From Mycobacterium paraense (lineage in GTDB: Bacteria; Actinomycetota; Actinomycetes; Mycobacteriales; Mycobacteriaceae): a DNA stretch of 64,000 nt. Below the pieces are notes generated by a model. The model did not search any database. It worked only from the letters and a program-made list of their open reading frames with translations, and was not told the origin of the DNA. Location of the stretch: positions 1-64,000 of the forward strand of contig NZ_LQPM01000034.1 in the NCBI RefSeq assembly GCF_002101815.1, given 5' to 3'. Position 1 is the stretch's first letter. Each line of letters starts with the position of its first letter. Positions 43,720-55,360 of this stretch are shown in pieces. Both the position numbers and the translations under genes were made by a program.

Positions 43720-44459
43720 AAGCCGACCGCCTTGTAGAGCGAACCGATCTCGTCGCGCCGCAAGGCCCGGATGCTGCCGGGGCGCTGCTCCCCCAGCGAC
43801 ACCGCGCCGATGTCGGTGCGCACCAGCGCCTCCACCGGGAAACCGGCGGCGGCCAACAGCCGGCGCACGATGCGGTTGCGCCCCTCGTGCAATGTCAGGC
43901 GCACCAACGTCTTTCCGGGAATCGCATCGACGACCGCGAAGTCATCGACCCGCGCCGGCCCGTCGTCCAGCGAGATTCCGGCCCGCAGCTTCTTGCCCAG
44001 CCCGCGCGGCACGGTTCCGCTCACCGTCGCCAGATACGTCTTGGGCACCTCGTGCGAGGGGTGCATCAACCGGTGCGCCAGCTCGCCGTCGTTGGTCAGC
44101 AGGATCAGCCCCTCGGTGTCCGCATCGAGCCGGCCGACGTGAAATAGCTTCTTGGTGCCGCGAACCCGGCGCTCGACCAGGTCGCCGATGCACGGCCGAC
44201 CCCGGTCGTCCGACATGGTCGAGTGCATGCCGCGCGGCTTGTTCAGGGCGAAGTACACCAGCGAGTCGTCGACGAGCACCCGCACGCCGTCCACGCGGAT
44301 CACCGACGTGTCCGGGTCGACCCGGGTGCCCAGCTCGGTCACCACCTCGCCGTCCACCTCGACGCGGCCGTCGACGATCAACTTCTCGGCGGCCCGCCGC
44401 GACGCAATTCCGGCCTGGGACAAGACTTTTTGTAGGCGGACCCCTTCAGATTCGGCCAT
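43716..44459 (-). CDS. rluB: 23S rRNA pseudouridine synthase, RluB/RsuA family
   Basis: A 247-residue pseudouridine synthase. N-terminal S4 domain ([29 protein letters not shown]), then the catalytic domain with the motif [19 protein letters not shown], whose GRLDxxT aspartate is the nucleophile. By position in the operon it is the Rv1711 counterpart; RluB-type enzymes modify U2605 of 23S rRNA in E. coli, the target here is inferred. The ATG at 44459 shares a base with the scpB stop (TGATG); the TTG one codon before is a less likely start. Confidence 0.93.
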   Translation of the reverse strand: MAESEGVRLQKVLSQAGIASRRAAEKLIVDGRVEVDGEVVTELGTRVDPDTSVIRVDGVRVLVDDSLVYFALNKPRGMHSTMSDDRGRPCIGDLVERRVRGTKKLFHVGRLDADTEGLILLTNDGELAHRLMHPSHEVPKTYLATVSGTVPRGLGKKLRAGISLDDGPARVDDFAVVDAIPGKTLVRLTLHEGRNRIVRRLLAAAGFPVEALVRTDIGAVSLGEQRPGSIRALRRDEIGSLYKAVGL

Positions 44460-45157
44460 CAATCCTTGTCCACATCGAAGGACAGCGACTCCTCGGAGGC
44501 CGAACCGCCCGCGAGTTTGATGAAACGTGGCTCGCTGTCCAGGGATTCGCTCAGGTCCTCGATCGTGTCGACGTCGGGAAGCAGCGGCGCGATGTCGGGC
44601 AGGTCTGCCAGCGACGTCAACCCCAGCCGCTCGAGGAACAGCTCGGTGGTGGCGAACGTCGTGGCGCCGGTGTCGTCGTCGACACCGGCCTCGGTGATCA
44701 GGCCGCGCGCCAGCAGGGTGCGCATGACGGCGTCGACGTTGACGCCGCGCACCGCGCTGACCCGCGCGCGCGTGACCGGCTGGCGATAGGCGACCACGGC
44801 CAGCGTCTCCAGTGCCGCCCGGGTGAGCTTGGATCGCGCCCCGTCGAGCAGCAGCTTCTCGACGTACGGCGCGAACCGGGCGCGGGTGTACATCCGCCAG
44901 CCCTCGCTGTTTTGCCGCAGGTCGATGCCGCTGTCGCGTTCGGTGAGTTCCTCGGCCATCTGCTGCAGCCGGGCCGCGATGCGGTAGACGGGCTGTCCGG
45001 TGGCCGCGCCCAGCGCCTCGGCGGTGACCGGCGTGTCCACCACCAGCAGCAGCGCTTCCAGCACGGAGCCGAGTTCCTCGGCGTCCATCGGCGCCGCCTC
45101 GGCGATCTCGATGCCCAGATCGATCTCGGGCAGCTCTTCTGGCAACTCGTCGGTCAT
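44459..45157 (-). CDS. scpB: Segregation and condensation protein B
   Basis: A 232-residue condensin subunit that works with ScpA and SMC in chromosome compaction and segregation. Two winged-helix domains: ELGSVLEALLLVVDTPVTAEALG onwards, and the second with AALETLAVVAYRQPVTRARVSAVRGVNVDAVMRTLLARGLI, the strongest family block. The acidic N-terminus (TDELPEELPEIDLG) and an acidic C-terminal tail are common in actinobacteria. The ATG at 45157 overlaps the scpA stop (ATGA). Confidence 0.95.
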   Translation of the reverse strand: MTDELPEELPEIDLGIEIAEAAPMDAEELGSVLEALLLVVDTPVTAEALGAATGQPVYRIAARLQQMAEELTERDSGIDLRQNSEGWRMYTRARFAPYVEKLLLDGARSKLTRAALETLAVVAYRQPVTRARVSAVRGVNVDAVMRTLLARGLITEAGVDDDTGATTFATTELFLERLGLTSLADLPDIAPLLPDVDTIEDLSESLDSEPRFIKLAGGSASEESLSFDVDKD

Positions 45158-45954
45158 TCGTCCCGCACTTCTACCGGACGCTCCCCGGTCCACGAAATTT
45201 GGAGCACGCCAAGCGGCTCTGACTGGTCGAATGCTACCGCCCGGCTCCGATACAGCTCGAGCAGCGCGAGGAAGCGCCCGACGACCTCCATCGGCGCCTC
45301 ACAGTCGGCGACCAGCTCCGAAAACGTCGCCCACTGGCCACTGCCCCGGGCCTCCAAAAACGCCAGCAGCTTCTCGGCCTGCTCGGGGACCGAGACCTGC
45401 AGCTCGTGCAGGTGACCGATGGCCACCGTCGGGACCGGGCGCGGGGTGAACGCGACGGCGGCGATCTGGGCGAACCGCTCGGCGTCGACGCCGAGCATCA
45501 CCTCGGGCAGCAGCTCGGTGAACCGGTCCTCCAGCGACACCGCGCGCGGGTAGCTGCGCAGCGCGGCGGCCTCCAGCTCGGCGAACATCTCGGCGACGTG
45601 CTTGAAGGCGCGGTATTGCAGCAGCCGTGCGAACAGCAGGTCGCGGACCTCGAGCAGCGCCAGGTCCTCGTCGTCGTCGACCTGCCCCGCCGGCAGCAGG
45701 CGGGCGGCCTTGAGGTCGAGCAGCGTCGCGGCGATCACCAGGAACGCCGTGGTCTCCTCCAGGCCCAGCTGGGAGCCGATCGCCTTGGTGTAGGCGATGA
45801 AGTCGTCGGTGACCTGGTGCAGCGCCACCTCGGTGACGTCGAGGCGATGGGCGAAGATCAGCTGCAGCAGCAGATCGAACGGCCCCTCGAAATTGGTCAG
45901 GCGGACCTGGAAGCCGTTCTTGGCTGGCGCCTCACCGTTGGCGGTGCCGTTCAC
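45154..45954 (-). CDS. scpA: Segregation and condensation protein A
   Basis: A 266-residue kleisin that bridges the SMC heads. Family start FQVRLTNFEGPFDLLLQLIFAHRLDVTEV is clear, with a central helical linker and a C-terminal winged helix (ATFSELVADCEAPMEVVGRFLALLELYRSRAVAFDQ) that binds the SMC cap. GTG at 45954 is the start and overlaps the ParA-like stop by four bases, so the ParA-like ATPase, ScpA and ScpB are made from one transcript. Confidence 0.95.
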   Translation of the reverse strand: MNGTANGEAPAKNGFQVRLTNFEGPFDLLLQLIFAHRLDVTEVALHQVTDDFIAYTKAIGSQLGLEETTAFLVIAATLLDLKAARLLPAGQVDDDEDLALLEVRDLLFARLLQYRAFKHVAEMFAELEAAALRSYPRAVSLEDRFTELLPEVMLGVDAERFAQIAAVAFTPRPVPTVAIGHLHELQVSVPEQAEKLLAFLEARGSGQWATFSELVADCEAPMEVVGRFLALLELYRSRAVAFDQSEPLGVLQISWTGERPVEVRDE

Positions 45955-46814
45955 GCGCCGAATCGGTGGATGAATTCGCGGGCCAGCGCGCGGTAGGCGA
46001 TGGCGCCGGTCGATCGGGGTGCCCAGGTGGTGATGGGCTCGCCCGCCACGCTGGTCTCCGGGAACCGGACGGTCCGGGTGATCACGGTGTCGAACACCAG
46101 GTCCCCGAACCGCTCCACGACGCGGGCCATGACCTCGCGCGAGTTGACGGTGCGCGGGTCATAGCGGGTGAGCAGGATGCCGCTGATCTCCAGCTTGGGG
46201 TTGAGCCGGTCGCGCACCTTGTCGACGGTGTCGGTGAGCAGCGCCAGCCCGCGCAGCGAGAAGAACTCGCACTCGGTGGGGATCACGACGCCGTCCGCGC
46301 AGGCCAGCCCGTTGACGGTGAGCAGGCCCAGCGACGGCTGGCAGTCGATCAGGACATAGTCGTAGCGGTCCAGCACCGGATACAGCGCGCGGCCCAGGGT
46401 CTGTTCGCGGCCGACCTCGTTGACCAGCTGGATCTCGGCGGCCGACAGGTCGATGTTGCTGGGCACCAGGTCCATGTGGTTGACCCGGGTTTTGAGCAGC
46501 ACGTCGTCGATCGACACCCGCGGCTCGACCAGCACGTTGTGGATCGTCTTCTCCAGCTCGTAGTGCGGCACGCCCAGGCCCGCGGACAGCGCGCCCTGCG
46601 GGTCCATGTCCACCAGCAGCACGCGCCGGCCGTACTCGGCGAGCGCGGCGCCCAGGTTGATCGTCGAGGTGGTCTTCCCGACGCCGCCCTTCTGGTTGCA
46701 CATCGCCACGACCTTGGCCGGGCCGTGCGAGGTGCGCGGCGTCGGCTCGGGGATCGCCCGCGGCGGGCGTCCCGTCAAGCCGATCTCGACGCCGTTGTCC
46801 GGGTGCTCGGTCAT
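45951..46814 (-). CDS. ParA/Soj-like chromosome-partitioning ATPase (Rv1708-like)
   Basis: A 287-residue P-loop ATPase of the ParA/MinD group. The deviant Walker A with signature lysine reads CNQKGGVGKTTSTINLG, followed by LLVDMDPQGALSAG and the Walker B region YVLIDCQPSLGLLTVNG. The first 30 residues are a flexible Pro-rich tail. It is the second, scp-linked ParA of mycobacteria rather than the parAB copy near the origin; no parB is adjacent. ATG at 46814, with GTG at 46817 directly upstream as an alternative. A role in segregation together with ScpAB is inferred from the operon. Confidence 0.92.
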   Translation of the reverse strand: MTEHPDNGVEIGLTGRPPRAIPEPTPRTSHGPAKVVAMCNQKGGVGKTTSTINLGAALAEYGRRVLLVDMDPQGALSAGLGVPHYELEKTIHNVLVEPRVSIDDVLLKTRVNHMDLVPSNIDLSAAEIQLVNEVGREQTLGRALYPVLDRYDYVLIDCQPSLGLLTVNGLACADGVVIPTECEFFSLRGLALLTDTVDKVRDRLNPKLEISGILLTRYDPRTVNSREVMARVVERFGDLVFDTVITRTVRFPETSVAGEPITTWAPRSTGAIAYRALAREFIHRFGA

Positions 46815-47014
46815 CACGCCCGGCGTGTTCGGGAGGTGAACATCGCTCGAAAGTCTAACGGCTTCGCGCAGTTAAGCCGGGCGCCGCGCGGGCGAGTCAC
46901 CAGCCAATATGGGCGGAAATCGCTGGTGAAACGCACCTTTGCGCGCAGGGCTAACTTCAGTCACACCAGCACCATTGGGCACGGCGCGCGGGGGCGTCAC
47001 TATCGTGGATTGAC

Positions 47015-47779
47015 ATGGATCTCAAGCGACGGCTGCCCATCCTGCGTTGGTCGGTGTTGCGGATGGCCGCGGGCGTGCGCCACATCACCACGACGGGTCA
47101 GATCGGCGACGGCCGCGAGGCCGCCGCCACCGAATACGTGCTGCGGAACGCCCGCGCCGGCGATATCGACGACGTGCTCGCCGCCATGGACAGGTTCGCC
47201 TACGAGAAGTCGATGCTGATGAGCATCGGTGACGAGAAGGGGCTCCTGCTTGACGCGGCCGTGCGGCGCGCCGATCCCGCGCTGGCGCTCGAGCTGGGCA
47301 CCTATTGCGGCTACGGCGCGCTGCGGATCGCCCGCGCCGCGCCCCACGCCACGGTGTTTTCCGTCGAGCTCGCCGAGGCCAACGCCGCCAACGCGCGGCG
47401 GATCTGGGCGCACGCCGGGGTCGCCGACCGGGTGACGTGCGTCGTCGGCACCATCGGTGACGGCGGGCGCACCCTGGACACGCTGGCCAACGAGCACGGA
47501 TTCGCTTCCGGCGCAATCGATTTCGTGTTCCTCGACCACGACAAGGACGCCTACCTGGACGACCTGCTGAGCATCGTCGATCGGGGCTGGCTGCACCGGG
47601 GCGCGATCGTGGTCGCCGACAACGTCAGGATTCCCGGCGCGCCGAAGTACCGCGAGTACATGCGTCAACAGCAGGGCAAGGGTTGGAAGACCGTCGAGCA
47701 CAAGACGCACGTCGAGTACCAGTCGCTGGTGTCCGACCTGGTGCTGGAGTCGGAATTCCTGGGCCCAACGTCGACTTGA
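47015..47779 (+). CDS. Catechol O-methyltransferase-like enzyme
   Basis: A 254-residue SAM-dependent O-methyltransferase of the COMT type (Rv1703c-like). SAM motif LELGTYCGYGALRIARAAP, an acidic ribose contact in FSVELAEAN, and the metal-binding aspartates in VFLDHDKDAYLDD and VADNVRIPG support a Mg-dependent enzyme acting on a catechol or similar diol. The physiological substrate in mycobacteria is unknown. The ATG at 47015 is followed by a basic N-terminal helix. Its TGA stop lies in the left arm of a dispersed palindrome, which may act as terminator between this gene and the convergent xerD. Confidence 0.9.
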   Translation: MDLKRRLPILRWSVLRMAAGVRHITTTGQIGDGREAAATEYVLRNARAGDIDDVLAAMDRFAYEKSMLMSIGDEKGLLLDAAVRRADPALALELGTYCGYGALRIARAAPHATVFSVELAEANAANARRIWAHAGVADRVTCVVGTIGDGGRTLDTLANEHGFASGAIDFVFLDHDKDAYLDDLLSIVDRGWLHRGAIVVADNVRIPGAPKYREYMRQQQGKGWKTVEHKTHVEYQSLVSDLVLESEFLGPTST

Positions 47780-47819
47780 TGTCGGGAATCGGCCCGCATT
47801 GGCGCAACAAGTCGACGTT
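47767..47819. repeat. Dispersed intergenic palindrome, copy 1
   Basis: Arms AACGTCGACTTG (47767-47778) and CAAGTCGACGTT (47808-47819) around a 29-base loop, between the convergent ends of the O-methyltransferase and xerD genes. The inverse complement of the element at 53512-53572 aligns to it without gaps over the arms and loop. Likely a bidirectional terminator as well as a repeat family. Confidence 0.7.
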
Positions 47820-47831
47820 CGGCGGGAGGGG

Positions 47832-48766
47832 TTAGGTGGCCCGCGGGTGCGCCCCGGCCCACACCTCGCGCAGCGCGTGCACGGTGACCAGCGTGTAGAT
47901 CTGCGTCGTCGTCACCGACGCATGGCCGAGTAGCTCCTGCACGACGCGCACGTCCGCCCCGCCCTCGAGCAGGTGCGTGGCGAAGGAATGCCGCAGCATG
48001 TGCGGCGACACCCCCGAGGTGATGCCGGCGCGCTCGGCGGCGTCCTGCAGCACCTGCCACGCGCTCTGCCGCGACAGCCGGCCGCCGCGGGCGTTGAGGA
48101 AGATGGCCGGCGTGCCGCGGCCGCGGCGCGCCAGATCGGGGCGGCCGCGCACCAGGTACGCGTCCAGCGCCTGCACGGCGGGCCGCCCGATCGGCACCAG
48201 CCGCTGCTTGCCGCCCTTGCCGCGCAGCAGGACCGACCGCGCCTCGGTGTCGATGTCGTCGACGTCGAGGCCGACGGCCTCGGAGATCCGAGATCCGGTG
48301 GAGTACAACAACTCCAGCAGCGCGCGGTTGCGCAGCGTCAGCGGGCCGTCGCTCGGGCTGTCGCCGCCGGCACCCTCGAGCAGGGCCAGCACCTCGTCGA
48401 TGGTCAGGCTCTTGGGCAGCCGCCGGCCCGGGGTCGGCGGCCGCACGGCCCGCGCCACGTCCAGCTCGGCCAGCCCCTCGGCGGCGGCGAACCGGTGCAG
48501 GCCGCGCACCGCGATCAGCGCCCGCGCCGCCGACACCGCCGAGAGCGCGGCCGTCCCGTTGTCGGGGTCGCCGCGGCGCAGCGCCACCAGGAACTCGCTG
48601 ACGTCGTCCTCGCCGACCTTGGCCAGGTCGTGAATGCCGCGGTCGGACAGGTGCTTGCTGTAGCGACGCAGGTCGCGTTGGTACGAGCTCAGCGTGTTCT
48701 TGGCGACGCCCCGCTCGATCGTCAGGTGGTCGAGGTAGCCCTGCAGTTGCGTGTCCAGGGCCGCCG

Positions 48767-48770
<4 letters not shown>
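47832..48770 (-). CDS. xerD: Site-specific tyrosine recombinase XerD
   Basis: A 312-residue recombinase that with XerC resolves chromosome dimers at dif near FtsK. N-terminal SAM-like DNA-binding domain ([25 protein letters not shown]), then the catalytic domain with the R-H-R-H-Y set: Arg in [10 protein letters not shown], His and Arg in [15 protein letters not shown], His in [10 protein letters not shown] and Tyr in IYTLV. Orthologous position (Rv1701) supports XerD rather than XerC or a phage integrase. The ATG at 48770 overlaps the NUDIX stop (ATGA). Confidence 0.95.
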
Positions 48771-51182
<2,412 letters not shown>

Positions 51183-51257
51183 TTAACTAGATGGGCCTGC
51201 CGACCCACGGAAACCCACCCTAACATCCACCGCGCCGTGTCGCGGGGAACACGCCCG

Positions 51258-52202
51258 CTACTGCGGCACGGTGATCGAGGTTGCCCCGTGCCCGGTGCCG
51301 TACTGGCCGACGTGGCCGCCGTTGATCAGGTCGTGCAGGCCCAGCACCGCGGTGATGCGCCCGGGCGCGGCGTCGACGTCGTCGACGGTGCTGATGGCCG
51401 ACGACATGCCGGTGTCGGCGCGGGTCACGGCGACCGCGGCGCCGCCCGTCGCCGAACCGTCGCGCCCCGCCAGCAACGTGCCCGAGCCGTGCGGGGCGAG
51501 GGCGGCGGAAAACCGGGCCACGCTGACGCCCTGGTTGCCGGCGTCCTGCGGCAGCCCGCCACCGGTGACGATCAGCGCGGCGTTGGCCGCCCCCACCCGG
51601 TCGGCGGGCTGGTAGGTGATGAAGCCGGTGTCGCGCAGCGAGGCCAGCACGGTGTCGCGCTGCGTGTCGTCCACCGGCGGCACGGCCGGGTTGGCATTGA
51701 CCAGCAGCGCGATGCCCAGCAGGTCGCCGGCCTGCGAACCCTGATCGACGAGCTTGGTGCTCAACTGCTGACCGGCGGGCAGGATCGACGAGTTCACCAC
51801 CGTGCGCAGCTTCTCCGCGGAGTTGGCGTCGACGAACTCCTGCGTCAGCGAAACCGTTCCGGTGATCGTCCCGCCGGCCTGGCCGACGAACTTCGAGACC
51901 GCGGCGACGTCGTCGTCCTTGGCGTCAGGGGTGCGGAAGACGACGACGGACTTTCCGCCCAGCGCGTCATGCACGATCCGGCCCGCCAGCTGGTTGTCGA
52001 AATTGTTTGCGGCGGCCAGCTTTTCGTTCATCACGTTCTTCTGGTCGTTGAGCCCGTTGATCTGGGTGTACAGGTCGCGCTTCTCGTCACGCAGGCTGGA
52101 CAGCAGGGTGTCCGACAAGAATCCGGAGCCCAGCACGACTCCCACGGCCAGCGCCAGGAAGACGGCCGCCAGCGACAGGGCATGTTGGCGTAACGAGATC
52201 AT
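51258..52202 (-). CDS. mctB: Outer-membrane channel/copper efflux protein MctB (SteB-like)
   Basis: A 314-residue exported protein with an N-terminal hydrophobic segment (about 7-28), a coiled coil (SSLRDEKRDLYTQINGLNDQKNV) and a beta-rich C-terminal domain. It is the Rv1698 ortholog by sequence pattern and position. Published work describes Rv1698 as a copper-transport protein (MctB), while the corynebacterial homologue, SteB, works with SteA in cell division. The adjacent steA gene, 19 bases upstream on the same strand, is consistent with both. ATG at 52202. Confidence 0.88.
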   Translation of the reverse strand: MISLRQHALSLAAVFLALAVGVVLGSGFLSDTLLSSLRDEKRDLYTQINGLNDQKNVMNEKLAAANNFDNQLAGRIVHDALGGKSVVVFRTPDAKDDDVAAVSKFVGQAGGTITGTVSLTQEFVDANSAEKLRTVVNSSILPAGQQLSTKLVDQGSQAGDLLGIALLVNANPAVPPVDDTQRDTVLASLRDTGFITYQPADRVGAANAALIVTGGGLPQDAGNQGVSVARFSAALAPHGSGTLLAGRDGSATGGAAVAVTRADTGMSSAISTVDDVDAAPGRITAVLGLHDLINGGHVGQYGTGHGATSITVPQ

Positions 52203-52221
52203 TTAACGCACCGTCCTCGAA

Positions 52222-53403
52222 CTAGGTGACCAGGTGCTGCACCCACAGCGAGAAGTGGTTCCAGTAGTGGGTGACCCAGTGCAGCACCACACCGTCGGTG
52301 CGGGACACCCACAGCGCCACGATGACCGCGATCAGCATGGTCAGCGCCAGCAGCGCGATGGCGCCCGCCGAAATGTGGTTGCGGTACAACGTGGCAACGG
52401 CCTTGGCGTCCACCACCTTCTCCCCCACCCGAAGCCTGGTCAGAAACGTCGAGGGGTTGCTCTGGGTGCGGTTGCGGTCGAAGAACGTCTCGATGTTGGC
52501 GGTGTGGCCGGCCGTCACGAGCAGCGCGGCGCCGTGGTGGTCGGCCAGCAGCAGGGCCAGGTCGACCGCCGACCCCGCGGCCGGGAACGTCATCGCGCCG
52601 ACGCCGAGGTCCTGGATCCGCTCCAGCCCGGGCGCGTGGCCGTCGGCGTCGGCGGGCAGGACGACATGCGCACCGCACTTGAGGGCGTCGGTGCTGATCT
52701 TGTCGGGGTCGCCGACGATGATCTGGGGGCGATACCCGGCCTTGCGCAACACATCCGCGCCGGTGTCCACGCCGATGAGCACCGGCTGGTACTCCTTGAT
52801 GAACGGCTTGAGCGAGCGCAGCTCGTCCTCGGCGCCGGGCTCGTCGGCCACGATCACCACGTGCCGGCGGCGCAGGTCGACGTCGATGTCGGGGATGCCG
52901 ATCCCGTCGATCAGCAGCGGGCTCTCGCTCTTGATGAACTCAATCGTGTTGCCCGCGAAGGCCTCCAGGTGGGCGGCCAGGCCGCTCTTGGCCTCGCGCA
53001 TCAGGTCGGCGATGTCGTGGTCGGTGCGTTCGGTGCCGCGAACCAGGCGGCGATCGCCGGAGTACACGCCGCCCTCGTAGAGGCGAATCTTGGCGCCGTC
53101 CTTGACCTTCTTGAAGACCTCGGGCCCGGTCTCGTCGATCAGCGTCACGCCGTTGTTGACCAGCACCTCGGGGCCGAGGTTCGGGTAGCGGCCGGAGACC
53201 GACGGCGAGGCGTTGACGACGGCGGCGATGTCGGCCTCCACCAGCGCGTCGGCCGTGATGCGATCCAGATCCAAGATGTCGAGGACCACGATGTCGCCGG
53301 GACACACCCTGCGCAGCAGGCGGTCGATGTTCCGGTCGACCCGGGCGGTGCCGGTGAGGCCGGGCCGGGACGTGTTACGCGAAAGCAGACCTGACATCTT
53401 CAT
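52222..53403 (-). CDS. steA: SteA-like cell-division protein with a thiamin-pyrophosphokinase-like domain
   Basis: A 393-residue protein, the length of Rv1697. The N-terminal part (DRNIDRLLRRVCPGDIVVLDILDLDRITADALVEA, later YPNLGPEVLVNNGVTLID) is the SteA domain; the central part (VVIVADEPGAEDELRSLKPFIKEYQPVLIGVDTGAD and IIVGDPDKIS) resembles thiamin pyrophosphokinase. One membrane segment lies near the C-terminus (ALLALTMLIAVIVALWV). The corynebacterial counterpart sits at the cytokinetic ring. The ATG at 53403 opens MKMSGLLSR; upstream residues are not conserved in style. Co-transcribed with mctB. Confidence 0.9.
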   Translation of the reverse strand: MKMSGLLSRNTSRPGLTGTARVDRNIDRLLRRVCPGDIVVLDILDLDRITADALVEADIAAVVNASPSVSGRYPNLGPEVLVNNGVTLIDETGPEVFKKVKDGAKIRLYEGGVYSGDRRLVRGTERTDHDIADLMREAKSGLAAHLEAFAGNTIEFIKSESPLLIDGIGIPDIDVDLRRRHVVIVADEPGAEDELRSLKPFIKEYQPVLIGVDTGADVLRKAGYRPQIIVGDPDKISTDALKCGAHVVLPADADGHAPGLERIQDLGVGAMTFPAAGSAVDLALLLADHHGAALLVTAGHTANIETFFDRNRTQSNPSTFLTRLRVGEKVVDAKAVATLYRNHISAGAIALLALTMLIAVIVALWVSRTDGVVLHWVTHYWNHFSLWVQHLVT

Positions 53404-53511
53404 GGGGGCGATTCTGTCGGTGAAGCCCGGGCCAGGCGAGTAGGCGCGCCGTAACATTAGCCTCAGAAGTTATCTAGAGTCACATCAGTAACAGGTCGAT
53501 GTCGGGATGGT

Positions 53512-53572
53512 CTCGAGCGTCGACTTGTTGCGCGAAAACGGCCAAGATGCCGACAACAAGTCGACGCTCGAG
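53512..53572. repeat. Dispersed intergenic palindrome, copy 2
   Basis: Arms CTCGAGCGTCGACTTGTTG (53512-53530) and CAACAAGTCGACGCTCGAG (53554-53572), nineteen perfect pairs around a 23-base loop, starting three bases after the recN stop codon. Read on the minus strand it aligns with the element at 47767-47819. Likely terminator for recN. Confidence 0.75.
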
Positions 53573-53575
53573 GCG

Positions 53576-55336
53576 CTAGTCCCTGTCGTTCTGCGCCGTC
53601 TCGAGCAGCTCGCGGGCGTGCGCCCGGCCGCTGTCGGAGTCGCCCAGCCCAGCCAGCATGCGTGCCAGCTCGGCCACCCGGTCGTCGCCGGTGACCCGCC
53701 GCACCACGCTGGTGCCCTTGGGCCCGGCGCTGTGCACCACCAGGTGCACGTCGGCGTACGCGGCGACCTGCGGCAGGTGCGTGACCACGATGACCTGGTG
53801 GGTGCGGGCCAGCCGCGCCAGCCGCCGCCCGATCTGCACGGCGGCCCGGCCACCGACGCCGGCGTCGACCTCGTCGAACACCATCGTGGTGCCGGCCGCC
53901 TCTTTACGGAGAGTCGCCAGCGCGACTTCTAATGCCAGCATCACGCGGGACAACTCGCCGCCGGACGCGCTCTTGGCCAGCGGCAGCACCGTCATGCCGC
54001 GGTGGGCGGCGAAGCCGAACTCGACCTGGTCGACGCCGTCGCCGCCGGCGCGCACCAGCTCGCCGGACGGCAGCACCAGCGTGGCGGGGTCGTCCGGGCC
54101 GGCCGCGACGTCCAGGGCCACGTCGATCGTGAATTCGGCGTCGGCCATCGCCAGCCCGGACAGTTCCGCGGTCACCTCCTTGGCCAGCCGCTTGGCGGCC
54201 TTGCGCCGCAGCTTGCTGAGATCGACTGCCCCATCGGATAATTCGCGGGCCAGCTCGTCGACCCTGCGTTCCAGCGCCGCCAGCCCTTCCTCGGAGACGT
54301 CGAGTTGCGCCAGGCGTTCGCGGGACTCCCGCGCCCACTCCAGCACCCCGTCGATGTCGGCGGCGTACTTGCGGGTCAGCGTGCGCAGCTCCGCCTGGCG
54401 GGCCAGCTTGGATTCCAGCGCGCTGGCGTCCACCGGCAGTTCGTCCAGGAACCCGCCGAGCTCCTGCGCGGCGTCGGCGACCACGGTGAGCGCCTCGCCG
54501 ATCTGTCCGGCCAACGCGCGCAGCGTCGCGTCGTCGGTGGATTCGAGTGCGGCCCTTGCCTTTCCGAGGCCGTCGGTGGCACTCTGGCCGAGCCCGTCGG
54601 CGTCGTCGGCCGACAGGGCGGCGCGCGCCGTGGCGGCGGCCTCGCGCAGCGTGTCCAGTTCGGACAGGCGCAGGATGTCGGCGACCAGCGCGTCGTCTTC
54701 GCCGGGTTGCGGGTCGACGGTGTCGATCTCGTTCAAGGCGAACTTCAGCCGGTCGGCCTCCTGGGCCAGCTCGCGGGCCCGCTCCCGGCGGTCGATCAGG
54801 TCGCGCCGCGCGGTCAGCCACGCGTCGCGCAGCTTGCGGTAGCGCTCCAGCGCCGGGCCGGCGCCGGCGAAGCGGTCCAGCGCGCCGCGCTGCTCCTCGG
54901 GGCGCATCAGCCGCAGCTGGTCGTTTTGGCCGTGCAGGGTCAGCAGTTCCGTGGTGAAGTCGCCCAGGGATTTGGCCGGCACGCTGCGGCCGCCGAGATA
55001 CGCGCGGGACGGGCCGTCGCGGCTGACCGAGCGCAGCGCGATCACGCTGCCGTCCTCGTCGCGCTCGCCGCCCAGGTCTTCCAGCATCGCATCCAGCTGC
55101 GTCGCCGTCTCATCGTCGAGATCGCTTGTGGCGAACCGACCTTCGACGACGGCGCGGTCGGCGCCGGACCGCACGCGGGCGGGGTCGGCGCGGGCCCCGC
55201 CGAGCAGGTGCAGCCCGGTCACCACCATCGTCTTGCCGGTGCCGGTCTCGCCGGTCAGCACCGTCAGCCCGCGGCCGAACTCCCCGACCGCGGCGCTGAT
55301 CGCGCCCAGCGATTCAATTCTGATTTCCGTCAGCAT
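53576..55336 (-). CDS. recN: DNA repair protein RecN
   Basis: A 586-residue SMC-like ATPase of double-strand break repair. Head motifs: Walker A TGETGTGKTMVVTG near residue 30, ABC signature ASGGELSRVMLALE and Walker B TMVFDEVDAGVGGRAA; a long, charged coiled-coil middle section lies between them. The N-terminus MLTEIRIESLGAI is canonical and fixes the ATG at 55336. It follows nadK by 24 bases on the same strand, inside the operon tlyA-nadK-recN that is conserved in mycobacteria. Confidence 0.96.
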   Translation of the reverse strand: MLTEIRIESLGAISAAVGEFGRGLTVLTGETGTGKTMVVTGLHLLGGARADPARVRSGADRAVVEGRFATSDLDDETATQLDAMLEDLGGERDEDGSVIALRSVSRDGPSRAYLGGRSVPAKSLGDFTTELLTLHGQNDQLRLMRPEEQRGALDRFAGAGPALERYRKLRDAWLTARRDLIDRRERARELAQEADRLKFALNEIDTVDPQPGEDDALVADILRLSELDTLREAAATARAALSADDADGLGQSATDGLGKARAALESTDDATLRALAGQIGEALTVVADAAQELGGFLDELPVDASALESKLARQAELRTLTRKYAADIDGVLEWARESRERLAQLDVSEEGLAALERRVDELARELSDGAVDLSKLRRKAAKRLAKEVTAELSGLAMADAEFTIDVALDVAAGPDDPATLVLPSGELVRAGGDGVDQVEFGFAAHRGMTVLPLAKSASGGELSRVMLALEVALATLRKEAAGTTMVFDEVDAGVGGRAAVQIGRRLARLARTHQVIVVTHLPQVAAYADVHLVVHSAGPKGTSVVRRVTGDDRVAELARMLAGLGDSDSGRAHARELLETAQNDRD

Positions 55337-55360
55337 TCGGTGAGCACCTGACGAGCGTCG

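Noticed and set aside
53404-53511. A small gene between steA and recN
   Set aside because: Only about 110 bases, no start with ribosome-binding signal; it is promoter for steA plus the palindrome.
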